DNA of 44,408 nt, taken from assembly GCA_034698045.1 (NCBI GenBank), contig JAQGAU010000077.1:1-44408 (forward strand), given 5' to 3'. The DNA is from Paramacrobiotus richtersi (lineage: Eukaryota; Tardigrada; Eutardigrada; Parachela; Macrobiotidae). Below are positions 11,268 through 22,895 of this stretch, piece after piece. The notes under the pieces are model-generated. The model ran no database searches and was not told the DNA's origin. It saw only the letters and a list, made by a program, of their open reading frames with translations. A program made the translations under genes and the position numbers. Position 1 is the first letter of the stretch. The number at the start of each line of letters is the position of its first letter.

Positions 11268-11600
11268 ATGGTTAACCAAGCAATGCGTGCAGGGGTCTGC
11301 GGTTTGTGGGAAGCCTTTGTATCATTGGCGGGAGTCAGCCGACAGGTTGTCTTGAAGAACGTCAGAACTAACCTATACCTGGAACCCCCTGCCTATGAAC
11401 TCTCACCCATGCTTCTGCGCTTTTCTAACCAACGCATTATTCGCCAAATCACCCTGAATGGTTTTTGGAGCCTCTTGAATAATGGGTTGCCCGAGCTGCA
11501 CACTACAGAGTTGGAATCCTTGGCCCACTGGATTAAAAGTGTGGCCCCTGGAAACACCCTGAACTGGGAAGTCGCTCAAGTGAAAATCATGGGATTATGA
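11268..11600 (+). CDS. Hypothetical protein, possible terminal exon
   Basis: An open frame with an ATG at 11268 and a TGA at 11598-11600 encodes 110 residues with balanced composition, including LSPMLLRFSNQRIIRQ and ELESLAHWIKSVAPG. No signal peptide or membrane span. It overlaps no convincing minus-strand exon. I do not recognise the family; chance is possible. Confidence 0.35.
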   Translation: MVNQAMRAGVCGLWEAFVSLAGVSRQVVLKNVRTNLYLEPPAYELSPMLLRFSNQRIIRQITLNGFWSLLNNGLPELHTTELESLAHWIKSVAPGNTLNWEVAQVKIMGL

Positions 11601-12793
11601 GAACTGCGTGGTGCTGTGCGCCACTCTTCAAAGAGTAAAGACTGCGATGTTGCTTTTAGTGCTGTGATTCATGGCTGATTGATGGTTATGCAGGAGCAAT
11701 GCACTGAACTCTAAAACGGGTGGTACACAGCACCGCGCAGTCCTTAAAGTAAAGATGACTAGCAAGCGGATTTAATGATACTTTACAATTGATGTTCTGA
11801 TTATAAAAACAACAATGCAGAATTCTGTCAGAGAATGAGTGACCTGGTGGTTTCGGTACGAATTACGAGCGTCAACACGGAACATGCATGTTTTCGTCAG
11901 CAACAGCATGTCGATAGCCGGCAATGCCTTTTCAGCCGATATACGCTGCACTACCATAGCACGACTGAAGAGAGATAGGGCATCTCTTGAATATAAATTC
12001 TTGAATATAAATTCAGTTGTACTATGGCACTACCCGGGCAAGGGACGCCAGTAGGGGTGCCCACATCCCCACCGTACCTTTACCACACAGGACCAACACC
12101 CGGGCATCATGGGTCAAACTTAGTACATACATAATGCATTAATATTCGCCAAATCGCACTACTTCAACCTTCGATACTGTATTCAATCTCAGTCAAACAA
12201 TTCAGTAATATTCAGTTGTCCAAGTAGTCTTGTCGCACATAACGTACGTAGCTGGAAGCAGACAGCGTATGAATATTTTTCGTGTTCTCCGTATTCACTG
12301 CCTAAAAGAGTTGTTCAAAAACACTCGATTATTTTTCTACGTTGCTATATCAGAAAGGTTGTAAAAGCCCGACATCACTGCTGGCACACAACACACATCA
12401 CAAATACAATTTATAGCATAATAATCAGCCAGTGAGCCAAAATAAATTATAGCAAATGAGGTGCAAAGTGTGAGCAAATGAAAATGATCGCAAGATCGAA
12501 TGATCGATTTTCAGGTAAAGATTAGTATGAAGGTCTGTCGTTTGTGTGTTCTTTTGCCTGCATTTCTTTTGTTTGTAGAACTTCTGTACAGCCAAAACGT
12601 TGTTCATACCCAGTAATTGTAAACAAAAGTATTTCACAATGATCTGCAAGCTGTTTTACTCGACCGGATATCCGATCGGAACTTTTCTCAGTCGTAAAAC
12701 TAAAGTATCTGAAGTTGTATGCATACAGGAGAAAGCAGACAGATTTCCATCTGCAAGGATTTCATTCTGCGTCTAATCTGCTGCGATCCCGCA
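11601..12793. other. Intergenic stretch
   Basis: No gene seen. Two adjacent copies of a short TTGAATATAAATTC unit lie near 11987-12014. Confidence 0.35.
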
Positions 12794-12905
12794 AAAATTC
12801 TGTATGCAAAGTGAACCTTAAAAATTTCTGTATGCAGAACTTTCTGTATGCAAAGTGAACCTTGAAAATTTCTGCATGCAGAAATTTCTGTATGCAAAGC
12901 GTGAT
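12794..12905. repeat. 44-bp tandem repeat, about 2.5 copies, containing a 22-bp palindrome
   Basis: TTCTGTATGCAAAG recurs at 12798, 12842 and 12886, a period of exactly 44. Positions 12866-12887 form a perfect palindrome centred on TGCATGCA. Confidence 0.85.
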
Positions 12906-13016
12906 TGGCCATCTAGAGTAACAGACACGGTCGCGAATCATAACAATGTGATATACGTAACGTGTACGGCAATTTCCACAGCTGTTTCTTTGAACAGAAC
13001 CATAACAATCATTGCA

Positions 13017-15555
13017 TCACGGTTGTAAAGCAATTAGAAACAACATAATAAGAAATGGGAGAATGCCCGCGCCGGTGGCAAGACCTCGGTCGGCGTTGCT
13101 TTTGACGGTCGTCGTGGTGCGGTTGGATTTTTTAACCGGGAACGGTAGGGACCCGCTGCGCAGATGATCCACTAATGGGACTGATGTGTCCTCGAACCAG
13201 CCGGCTCGATTCCGCGAGTATAAGACTTCGATGAGATGCGGCAGAGCGAAGCGAATGCTGGCGTATACACCTAGTGTTCCCGATGCGCATCCCCTTTGAA
13301 TAACACATGTAGATAAGCTGATCACGTCGTAAGAATGCTTTATACGGACAGTATAAGTCTATGTACAATTTCGATCTTTGTTAACTGTACGTACCAGACA
13401 CTGCAGGTCAAGACAAGCGGAAAAGCCGAAACAAGGTCTTGTTTGTCAATTAGCATCACTTATCGTATCAGCGCTGTTTGCACAATGTTAAGTACACTAT
13501 GGTAAACAGTGCAGTAAAGAAAGAACGCTGTTTACAGATTTACCGGAAGGCCGCATTTATGCGAATGTTTGACCCATAAAGTCCAAATGAAAACACTGTT
13601 TATAGTGTGGAAGATTCGTACTTTGAAGTTTTAAGAAACTATCTACCAGTAGCAGTAATAATAAAGTAGTTGTTAGTTATGTATCGCGGTTGTAATTTTC
13701 TAACATTCTCTTGTCGTAAGGGCGAAAGGATTCGAAGGGTCTTACAGTCCGAATGACGTCACTGCCGATAACATCCATTGCTGCGACGGCGCTCCGTCTG
13801 GGCCGGGCATCCTGCAAGCCAAGGGTCCGCCGCTGTCACCTTGACACCTAGCGAAAGAGGTTCGTTAAATGTCACGCCATACGAATAACGTGTACTTTCC
13901 CGGTCCAGCAGCGCAGGACATCTCTGGCATAACCTGCTGATAGCTGAGCGCGCAGACAAACGGGTCCACCACGCTGAGATCCACCTGCTGCAGATCCCGG
14001 GCGTAGACACCTTTGGGCTTGGGACCGGTGGCGTTGCTTGGGTTGGTGTAGCCGCACCCCGTCGCCACACAGATCCCGTCCACTTTCGTCTTTTCGTATG
14101 GGCGCGGGAGGCAATTAAATGGGACTGATTTGCTTGGACCATGTCAAGGGCTGCAAAGGACAAGACTATGCGCGTTGAGAGAGAACCTAGTGCGAGCGAA
14201 CCACCACAGGAACATTTTTAAACCCGAGTTACTGGATGTCTGATGACTATTTGATGAAGTTTTGTGAATTTCAGTAGGGGAATGAGTACTCGTACGGAAC
14301 TATCAAGAACCGATCTACTGCGTATTTGCGTACTTCATATGGATGGGAAAACCCCCCTATTCGGCGTATTCGTTTCGTAATTCGTAAGTTACTACGTGTA
14401 CCTGTACCACGTATAGGTACCTGTACCAGCAGTACTTAGCTTCATCTACATACAGTATGTACAGTACCATAATTTATTCAGTGTACTTCGATTTGACTCC
14501 GAGCTTGATTGTACAATGCGCGGTCCAGCCTGCAGTCAGCATGCGCGCAGTACTGTATATCATAGACTGAGCGCAGACAGAGAGGGGCATTAAGCTACAA
14601 GCTGACTGCGCATTGTGTAATCAAGCTCGGAGTCAAATCGAAGTACATTGATAAATTTCTGTTAATGTTCGCCCATTTACGCATACAAAATATGAAAGAT
14701 ATGACCCTACTTGATTCTTGACGACAGCAACCCTCCAAGTAAGAAACCTTAAAGTTCAATATGTGGAACATACCTCGTCCAGCTCCAGGAGGCAAAAATC
14801 ATAAACCACGCCTGCCTGTAGAGTCCGGTGCCTGGGGTGGGCATAAACGGTCTTGACGGTAACCCCGTCCGCATCAATCACCGGCCAACATTTCGTAAAG
14901 CCCACGTACAGCGTAAAATTCCTCCGCTTTCCTGACTCTGTCACCAAAACTCGCACTTGATTCGCCGTGCTGCTTGTATGACGTTCCGAGCGTCAAAAGT
15001 CAGAAAGAGCAAGTACCTACACGCCGTCCTTCACACAGCAATGGGACGCAGTCATTACCCATTGTGCACCGATCTGCAACAACGCACATGCATATACCGC
15101 GCATCAGCAGAAGCAAACCAAAATCCATCTCACCACTGCAGCACCGCAATAAGTGTTGGTCAACGAGACGTACACTTGCCATGGCCATGAATTCGTCACT
15201 GCCTACAACATACACTTTCCGTTGCATACATTCTTTTCGACAGTTTCCTGACGAAATACAAGTGCAAGAAATCGGTAAAGTTTTCGACTCGCCGTCACTC
15301 CTCCCACAATGCGGACAGGATTGGCAATTTGGCACTGGGTTCGATGGCCGGGTTTCCACAGGTCGAGCTGCAGATATCGTCTTCCTCCCCCGGACAGTCA
15401 GGAAAACCTGTACGTATCGTTCTCCGAGTGTGCAGATATTATGCCTGATGAGTATAACCGGCCATTAATTACCTTACCATCACAAATGCGCTCACTGGGA
15501 ACGCAAATTTCCGGGTCCGACGGGCACCACAAGTCCGCGTACCCGCACTCCGCTC
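13017..15555 (-). CDS. LDLa-domain serine protease of the chymotrypsin fold, membrane-anchored type; 5' end missing, frame problems
   Basis: Exon-like pieces on the minus strand: 15555-15478 and 15407-about 15299 form a six-cysteine LDLa repeat (CDGFPDCPGEEDDIC) and then the activation motif RIVGG. 15202-15134 has NSWPWQVYVSL. 15073-15023 has TASHC (catalytic His). 14955-14774 has YDFCLLEL (catalytic Asp). About 14118-13896 has CLPRPYEK and the pocket wall. 13847-13746 has CQGDSGGPL (catalytic Ser). 13293-13017 ends the domain (FGLGCASGTLGVYASI) and adds a basic stretch and a hydrophobic tail (ILPFLIMLFLIAL) before the stop, like GPI- or membrane-anchored proteases. The residue six before the catalytic Ser is Gly, not Asp, so trypsin specificity is unlikely. 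Between the LDLa part and RIVGG the frame shifts by one, and two other junctions do not match in phase. It is either a recent pseudogene or contains sequence errors. Upstream exons are not found. Confidence 0.75.
14482..14647. mobile_element. Inverted-repeat element (MITE-like) in a protease intron
   Basis: Arms of about 43 bp: TGTACTTCGATTTGACTCCG at 14482 is mirrored by its complement ending at 14647, with weak symmetry extending into the AT-rich flanks. Inner spacer about 80 bp, no coding capacity. Confidence 0.8.
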
Positions 15556-17006
15556 CTAAAACACTTTTGTAGTAGACATCGGATCGTACTGACATCATGA
15601 CGGACAGAACATACGTGTGATTATCAGTTCAAATCCAGAGAACTCTTGAGACTTATCCGACAAGAACAACAAAGCCTGTAAAAAATGCAATTTGACCTTT
15701 GTGGTGTGAATGCCGGCGCAATCAATAATAAGCCTCAACCAATGCTTACGAGCTGATCACTATAAGAAGTGACATCAGTTCGATTGGATCCACAAGCAAG
15801 GAGCAAGATACTGTAAGGATCTACGAAAGATATGCAGAATGTTATTACTCATTAGCAATAACGATGCCATCCACAGCAGACAGTACATTTCAAATCCCAA
15901 ATAGCCAAACGATCCCTGGTGCACTGATTGTACTTATCGGGTTCTTGCAACGCAAACGAGACAAATTTAATCTGCAAGAAACACAGAATCTGCAGCGGAG
16001 ACTGACCAAAGGTCGCTGGCTATACTTGTATGCGATAGGTCTGAGCCGTTGATGTAGTAACTCTCGTTAGAGTTTGGAGGGTGAGGTTTGGGATAATTAG
16101 GGGACTTGATGAAAAACTCGTCGTAATCGGCAGTATGTTAAACTTATGATCACTTTTAATGCCATTTGTGTTTGGCAGATTGACATTGGGATACCATCTA
16201 GTCGACTGGGCAAAGTTGAATAAGACGAGCAGAGTACCACAGCAGTGACAGCACGATAACAGAGCCGAATGCATGCCACAGCCCGACTACGGCTGAGTGC
16301 AGACTGCATCCTGTCGAGTTGTAGACTGTTCTGTTAATCTGCATGTGGAATTTGTCGGTTGCATGACTAATGTTGCCATGGTTTGATTTTTCAGCGTAAA
16401 TTCGAAAATGCGTTTTCTTGAAAGTTAAGTTCGGGAGTGACAGTCGGTACAAGGTAGCAATGACGAGCTTATGACAATAGTAGTAACATGAAAAGGTTAA
16501 AGTGAGATTTTAAATTCTTAATTTTTGTTGTGTACATTCACATTTCGGGCTTCAATAAACAGGACGTGTTCCGATCATCGGTTTTCTGTGTCGCCAGCAT
16601 TTTTCTTTGATCAGTTCGATAGGGATTACAGTTCACTGCTTATTCATTGTTCAGGCAATGCTAACAGCCTTAAAAAAGTAATCGAACTCGAAATTCTTTT
16701 GGGAACAGAAACGCAGAACTGCATCGTGAATTACAGAATCATGTACATTAGCACGTGCACAACCAGCCACCTGGTATATTTCATATCTGATCATAAATAT
16801 TTTCTCCTTCAGCAAACGAAATTTATTTCGTTTGTTGTTTTCGGATAAAGTTGTTGTTGGTACGAATGTTATCGGTTCCGTTTATTCAGAATATAATATT
16901 ATGGCCTTTTTAGGCAAATTATGTGGTATTCACAGTCTGGGATTAAATCACAGACAATGATTATCAAAGAATTTGTCCTACTTTAACTTGTAACTTGTTA
17001 CTACAG
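15556..17006. other. Stretch upstream of the protease block
   Basis: No further protease exons recognised. It contains the first copy of a dispersed repeat (16043-16311). Confidence 0.35.
16043..16311. repeat. Dispersed repeat, copy 1 (pairs with 19330-19577)
   Basis: Shared landmarks in the same order and orientation: AGCCGTTGAT, CGTTAGAGTTTGGA, AGGGGACTTGATGA, GAGTACCACAGCAG and GCAGACTGCAT. Overall identity looks moderate. Confidence 0.75.
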
Positions 17007-17119
17007 AGCTAACCAACGGGGGGACGCCCAATGGTCGTTCTGGACCGGAAGTCATATCCTCGTATGCATGCTGTGAAAGCGTTGTTTCGAACCTCTCTTG
17101 CGGCGTTAAGACTCTTTTG
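17007..17119 (+). CDS. Cysteine-containing exon, possibly SUEL/rhamnose-type lectin
   Basis: Bounded by acceptor CTACAG and donor GTACGT. It encodes 37 residues including YACCESVVSNLSCGVKTLL, which resembles the ACEG..LxLSCxxG core of galactose/rhamnose-binding (SUEL-type) lectin domains. The rest of such a domain is not found nearby. Phase is 1 nt in, 0 out. The assignment is a motif impression only. Confidence 0.35.
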
Positions 17120-17170
17120 GTACGTATCGTTGATTACATGTACACAATTCACACATACCTTCGCTTAATG

Positions 17171-17358
17171 TCAGTGAGGATTTTTGTCATTAATCCCGTT
17201 ATAGACGTAGCCGTTATTAGAACAGTAGATTGAAAATGCGATGTGGGCCTGGTTGCCACATGTACAAAAATCTCTATCGGTTGAAAATTGGTTTAAGTCT
17301 GTGTGGCCGATGGCTTCCCTGGACTTTGAGCGAATCGATACGCAAACGCCATCAGATT
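17171..17358 (-). CDS. Candidate cysteine-bearing exon, unrecognised
   Basis: The minus-strand frame after an acceptor GATTACAG is open to a TGA at 17171-17173. It includes SDGVCVSIRSK, then DFCTCGNQAHIAFSIYC. Four cysteines suggest an extracellular protein. It overlaps no plus-strand exon. It could be chance. Confidence 0.25.
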
Positions 17359-17596
17359 CTGTAATCACAGTTTCGAAAAAATTGAAAATTCGACAAGAAA
17401 TATGAAATCCAGAAGGTATACATAAACTAGCCGGCTTGCACGCCCTTGACCAGGTCCCTTCAGACCGAAATTAGAATTGTATAGAATGAAAGATAAAAAA
17501 GAAGCTTATTACGGCGAAATGCGAGACGTTGAAATGTACGAACCTAGAGATATGTATACTCACTGCATAGTAAAACCCCATCGTCTGCGGCTTTAG

Positions 17597-17735
17597 CAGC
17601 GCACAGCACGATTGGCCGGAGTACTACTACTCATACAGTCGCCAAATGGACCAGCAGCCATCAGCGCATTACGAACAGGGCGTGTCCCCGGGGGAAGCCA
17701 GCGCCGTCCTGCACGAATGGAGTGCTCCCCGTTGA
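17597..17735 (+). CDS. Probable last exon of an unrecognised gene (Tyr/Gln-rich tail)
   Basis: Acceptor GGCTTTAG at 17589-17596, open to TGA at 17733-17735. It encodes HDWPEYYYSYSRQMDQQ, then PSAHYEQGVSPGEASA and LHEWSAPR. It reads like a disordered cytoplasmic tail. A degraded copy (WPEYYY, SYSRQ) lies at about 19999-20064, downstream of the second copy of the 16043 repeat, so a larger segment was duplicated. It could share a gene with the exon at 17007-17119, but phases require a missing exon between them. Confidence 0.4.
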
Positions 17736-18215
17736 AAAAAAATTATTATTATAATCAACCTTTGCCGGCGGTAACGCATTATGAAACCAACAAAATTATG
17801 GTTAATAGTTTTTTCGTTATAGTTGCATACATACAACGCGGTTACCCTGGTGGCCAGTCTGTTGGGCATCAACATTAGCATATATATCACTCTGTAGTTT
17901 ATTCTGCCGGATCTAAGCATATATTCTGTCAGATTAAAGAAACTTTGGTTAACTCCACGAGCTACAAGGTCTTTATATTGCCCCAAAACTAAACAACACG
18001 GGTGAGAAATTTTTGACAAGGCCATATTATACTGTACATTACATAATCTGTATGTGGTAATTAACGCCCAGGTAGGACAATTTCGGGCCGTAACAGCGCA
18101 TACATCATGTACCTACACTTCATGACTATATGGTGACACATCCCAAAAAATCAAACAGAATCGTACATCTCACTATAAAGTCTAAGGTTAGCAGAGGTAA
18201 AAGTATACGTATATT

Positions 18216-18539
18216 ATGAGCAGTTACAATATCGCAGTATTAGATGACACTGAAAAACAGCGCAACTCTATAGTAAGTCAGACACTGTTTAAGGCTTATG
18301 CAGGGCCTTCGCCACCCGAAATGTTTAACCCAGACAACCGAAAAGTGCCCGCATGGACGACACAACAGACACGAGAAACGCCGTTACCATATCTGCAACA
18401 AAACTCATTCACCTTGAACACGTCTCCAAGAATTACCACCGCAAAGGTCACAAGGGATGCGCAAAATCCGGCAGCTGCAGTCAGCTGTCAGCGTGATCAG
18501 AGTGAAAACAAGTTTTCGAGGTGTACGGCCGTAATCTAG
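18216..18539 (+). CDS. Hypothetical 107-residue protein
   Basis: Open frame from ATG to TAG without introns. It begins MSSYNIAVLDDTEKQRNSI, has a Pro-rich centre (GPSPPEMFNPDNRKVPAW) and ends SRCTAVI. Composition is hydrophilic and protein-like; it might be a cytoplasmic tail exon. No family recognised, no neighbour context. Confidence 0.3.
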   Translation: MSSYNIAVLDDTEKQRNSIVSQTLFKAYAGPSPPEMFNPDNRKVPAWTTQQTRETPLPYLQQNSFTLNTSPRITTAKVTRDAQNPAAAVSCQRDQSENKFSRCTAVI

Positions 18540-20191
18540 TGTGTGATCTTCCGGCTGAATTTGACTCCATGAGACTAGGCATACTGCGTTAAAAATGGTC
18601 GCTGAAAGCGTGTAGGTTTTAGTCTCTTATTTGCTGTATGTCCAAAAACCGAGGTGAGGAACATTTTAAGTTTTACAGTACAGTACAGTACAGTATAGAG
18701 GTACAGTACAGAATATGGCATATTACGGCCTGCGCAAGTTTCTGCGAATTTATTATTACGGTACGGGAAACGACGCGCATTGCCAGCGCACATTTCCAGT
18801 TTCCCACAAAACCCAAGCGCTGTAATATTTAAACGTGAATGAAAGGGGTTTTCTGTTCACACGAAGTACACGAAGTATAAAAGCATACAGTTTTTGTCAT
18901 TATTCTTTCCTCCGTTACAGGAATTATTCTCCGCTGTGGGACCGCGTTGTAAGCAGGATAGTTGCTAGTAATCCTTTAGTACGATGCCCCTACGAGGGTA
19001 CTACGAAAACCTGGGTTTGGGATTTGTGAATGGACCTGGTAAACTGGGATATGGTATGGTACTGGACCTGGGAATTACTTACCTAATGGTCATTGGTTGT
19101 TGGTATCTGGGACCTATCCGAGTGCTGGTAACTGGTATATAGTGCCCTTAGTACGAGTACCTTGGCATTTGCGTAAAAACTATGCACAGGCAGTGGTATA
19201 TGGGAGAAGAAGACACTACACGCAGGCGTCAATTTAGGCGGAAAGCAGTCTCGAATCAGCAAGTCTCTAATTAGCACGCTAATTACGATGGAATGCTGTT
19301 TTTTTTACGGCACTTGTACGGGACAGCCTCAGCCGTTGATATACTGGCTTTCGTTAGAGTTTGGAATGCATGCTACGTGGGGTAACTAGGGGACTTGATG
19401 ACAAACTCGTGGTCATCTGTTAGTATATTTAACTTTGATGCCGTCTACAGCGGGCAAACTTGTATAGGGACACCATTTTGAATGAAAATGTTGAACCGAA
19501 TGGCAAAGGTTGAATAAAGTGAATAGAGTACCACAGCAGGATAACGGTATCTAACAAATTCCGCAGGCAGACTGCATAATTCAATTAGTTGTTTGTGGTG
19601 CAAAACCCGACAGTGACCGACGAAATACGGCATACCGTTGTTCCCTTGCAGCAACGTTCTGCAGATGGCCGGTTTACGTGCAAACTGCATTCTTAACACG
19701 AAGTAAGAACACCCAAACCCTAGCCCGCCTTTCTGGGCGCTATGCCGAGATTACGGCGCGAAGAATGCACGAGATCAAACTGAATGTTTGAGTACCTAAC
19801 GTTTCAAGACATACCTATAGCTGTCTGTATGCGCCAGCGCTTTTTTAATGAAAGAAATAAGTACCGGGAGTGCTCCAGCCTGTAATGTCAAATGCGTATG
19901 TGCTTCATGGAACTTGAGGTGACTGCAAGGCTCTCCGTTAGAGATTGTTGATGAACAAGGATACTGCTTGTTTATACGGGCGGCCGTAATATGCGTTGTA
20001 AGCTGCGCACGACACTGTTGGCCGGAATATTACTACAGATGCTGTATATCATACAGTCGCCAAGTGGAGCTCGTGCTAACAGTCACCTGACCAAAATCTT
20101 TCGACCTTCCCGCCACTGAGAATTGGACACATAAATCAAAGTGTTTCGCACATCATGACATGTTATACCCGAAGCACTACTGTTTAATGAC
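18540..20191. other. Repeat-bearing intergenic stretch
   Basis: It holds an ACAGT pentamer array (about 18676-18700), the second dispersed-repeat copy (19330-19577) and the degraded tail-exon copy (19999-20064). No intact gene seen. Confidence 0.45.
19330..20064. repeat. Second copy of the 16043-17660 segment, internally shortened
   Basis: 19330-19577 matches 16043-16311 and 19999-20064 matches 17597-17660 in the same order and orientation. The part between them is about 420 bp here and about 1.3 kb in copy 1. The exon-like end (WPEYYY, SYSRQ) no longer keeps the same length. Confidence 0.65.
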
Positions 20192-20197
20192 TTTATT
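20192..20197 (-). terminator. Polyadenylation signal of the adaptin gene
   Basis: AATAAA on the minus strand, about 340 bp past the adaptin stop codon, in an A-rich 3' UTR. Confidence 0.6.
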
Positions 20198-20534
20198 TCA
20201 CGCACGGATAACATTCACCGGCAAAACGGAAAAATTTAATTAAAGCACACCAAATACACACAATAGTTACACATAAATACAAAAACGGAACGAAAAATAC
20301 CGGTTACAAGACAGACGAAAACACATTAAAATACAAATGAAACCGAAATCAAAACTCAAGTGAAAACGTAATTTAAATATAAATTAAAAAGCACAATTAA
20401 AACACACAATTGAACGCAATTCTGACACAAATAAACACATTAGAACAGAAACAGAACCAGAAATATGGTCAAGGCAGAATTTCGCAGAAGGTCAGATGGA
20501 GGGAAGGGTGGAGAGGAGAATCGAGGAGAATCCC

Positions 20535-22101
20535 CTAAGCGAGGAGAATCGCCTGGAAAGTCTCGCGGACGCCGGCGTAGACGCCGGGGACGCGGCACTT
20601 CAAACCAAGTAGGTGGCCAGTCTGGGAGACGTTCATCCTTAGTTTACACAACACCCAGATGCCTTTGGTCAGATTGATCGACAGGTGCAGTAGGGTCAAG
20701 CCATCCGAAGTCGCTCGACGATGAACGGTAAAAATGTTATTCACGGAAAACATTGCCCACACTTTGTCTAAAAATAACACACAATCGGTTATTACTTGAC
20801 ACCATTAATTGGTTGCGACGCTACTACACATGTCGTAATCAGATGTTTTCATGACTTCCATATCTCGGAATTAAATTTTATCACTTATGACTTTTTTATC
20901 TCCTTATATGTACAGACAGGCCTTTTTAAATGAATATTCAATAGTCTGATTTTTTAACCTCTTCTGATTCTCTTTTTTCGTTTATTCTCGATTTAGTTCG
21001 TCGTGTAGTGAACTGGCCAGAACCGGGCATCCAGACAGATAGTTATTAAACAGATAGTTATTACAGATAGTTATTAAAAGGGGAAGACTAAAAAAGCATA
21101 CGTGCCTTCGTGAAAGCGCAAATAACGAAAGAATACACACAGTAATAGATGGGCCATAATAATTTGTCTGTGGTGCAAAAAGTAACAATACGCACTGTTA
21201 TCAATGAGGCCAGCGCGCAGTTTAAAATGTTCCGCGTCGCCGGGGATGGCGTTCCAGGTGTCCCGGAAGGTGTCCTCCGTCATCAGGCAGTCCTCCGTGA
21301 ACAGGACATGCATCGGCACCAGACATGAAAACTTGTGCACGCCCACGTTGTTGCGCAAGCATACCTAATTTACAAAACACACTCTTTACAGCGCAGTTCG
21401 TCTTCTGTTAATTGTAGTCGAATATTATCGCGTGTTAATTATTAAATATTCATTTATTATTAAATATAATTTATTGGCCACAGCTGCAGCAGTAAATGGA
21501 GCCAGCGCATGAAACTACTAAAATGTCATAAACTAATTATTCGATTAAAGTTTTTGCTATTATTATATCAACTTTGTTCATTTCCTCACTCTTATCGCAG
21601 CATTATCAATTTACACTGCGCAATTGCGTTGCACGTGCTGATCTCAAGTTAGATGCAGTTAATCGTCAGTAGCAGTCTACACCACAAGCCAGCTAACAAG
21701 TGCAATGGGTCCCCTCACCTCAAGACTATTCAGCGGATGCTGGTTGACCACCTCCCCGGTGACGGTCATGCTCAGCGTCGCCTCGGCGCTCTGATTGGGC
21801 GGCAGCGGCGACCGCACGACCAGTGGACCCACCGGATTCAGTCCGAAACTGTAGACAACACACATAAAGCACTGTGCTACTGATGCCACTGTCAGGCGGT
21901 TGGATGTGCAACAAGTGTTACTTCAGACTTATCTGCGGATGAAATGAGTGCCTACCTGTTTTCGTTGAGGCGGACGTCAAAGTCACTCATGGCCTGCATG
22001 GCGCGGTTGGTCAGCGTCAGCTCCATCGTCACCTGCCGGTTGCGGCGACTGAAAGTGCCTTGCACCTCCAGGCCTTTGCCTTCGGATGCGTGCAACCACA
22101 T
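20535..22101 (-). CDS. AP-1/AP-2 complex subunit beta, C-terminal appendage (ear), 4 exons
   Basis: Exons 22101-21956, 21848-21719, 21364-21196 and 20761-20535, all in phase, ending at a TAG. The protein follows the beta-ear closely: EGKGLEVQGTF, LTNRAMQAMSDFDVRLNENS, FGLNPVGPLVVRSPLPPNQS, VHKFSCLVPMHVLFTED, LSINLTKGIWVLCKLRMNVS and a final GLKCRVPGVY stretch. Beta adaptin is a large subunit of the clathrin adaptor at the plasma membrane (AP-2) or trans-Golgi (AP-1); the ear binds clathrin and accessory proteins (family knowledge). AP-1 and AP-2 beta are too similar to separate here. The part before the ear is not contiguous; the hinge exon with DKPLISEETD lies 16 kb upstream. The stop codon sits within a triplicated GATTCTCCTC. 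Confidence 0.93.
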
Positions 22102-22315
22102 CTGCACATAACAGGGAACTGCTGTACCAGTAAGTACGATCGAACAAAAGGATGTATGCGTAGTAAAAGGGTGCAATAGGGCGCGTATGTAGCTAACGCG
22201 AAAAGGTGTGTCGTAGCATTACCCTATTCCTAATTACTGGAAATCTTGAAACCACAGCCAACCATCCACTTAACCTACTGGTACGGATTTGTTTTAGCGC
22301 CAGCGGCTAACTAAC

Positions 22316-22609
22316 CTGCTTTCGTATGATCAAGATGGCTTCCAAAAAGAGACACTTCATGATGCCCACCAAGGGACCCGCATATGGGGACTGCTTGCCC
22401 ATTGGGGAGCGGCAGAAGCGAACCAATTTAACGTTCTTGTGTGCATTTTCGGCTTTAACGCATTGGATCAGTCTTTGTATGTTTTCGTCGTCTTCATCAC
22501 CCCCCAATCGCATAATTGCCCCTTCATGGTCCTTTACATATTTCTCCAATGGTCCCTCCAACAAGGGGCGCACCAGACTCCACGTGTACATCTCGTCTTC
22601 AGTGAAACC
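22316..22609 (-). CDS. Unrecognised 98-codon exon, phase 0 at both ends
   Basis: Acceptor CGGTAG, donor GTTAGT, open throughout. It encodes GFTEDEMYTWSLVRPLLEGP, then LEKYVKDHEGAIMRLGGDED and RFCRSPMGKQSPYAG, with a hydrophobic end (CLFLEAILIIRKQ). It lies one intron upstream of the adaptin ear, on the same strand and in compatible phase, but matches nothing in beta adaptins that I know. It may be a nested or separate gene, or an inserted exon. Confidence 0.5.
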
Positions 22610-22895
22610 CTACCGAAATATGGCTCAGTCGGGTCAAAGCCTGACTGCAGTTATTTCAGTACCGTGCAGTCAACGAAACGACGAAGCAAAGTTGGTAAAA
22701 GCTTTCCTGCAAGGTTGAGCCATTCTTCGCACTCGATCCAAGTTTCATACCTTCCCCTCGCCAGCCTCTCTCTATACTTTCCTGCCGGCTGCAACGACAG
22801 AAGTGCAATCGCAGACATACACGATGCAAATATAAAAAAACGGTACTGTCAGTTTCACTAGTGTGTAATCACTGTGATGTTGGTTATATACATAC

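Noticed and set aside
20465-20677. Plus-strand Arg/Gly-rich open frame
   Set aside because: It is antisense to the last adaptin ear exon; the GAGGAGAATC repeats make it look protein-like.
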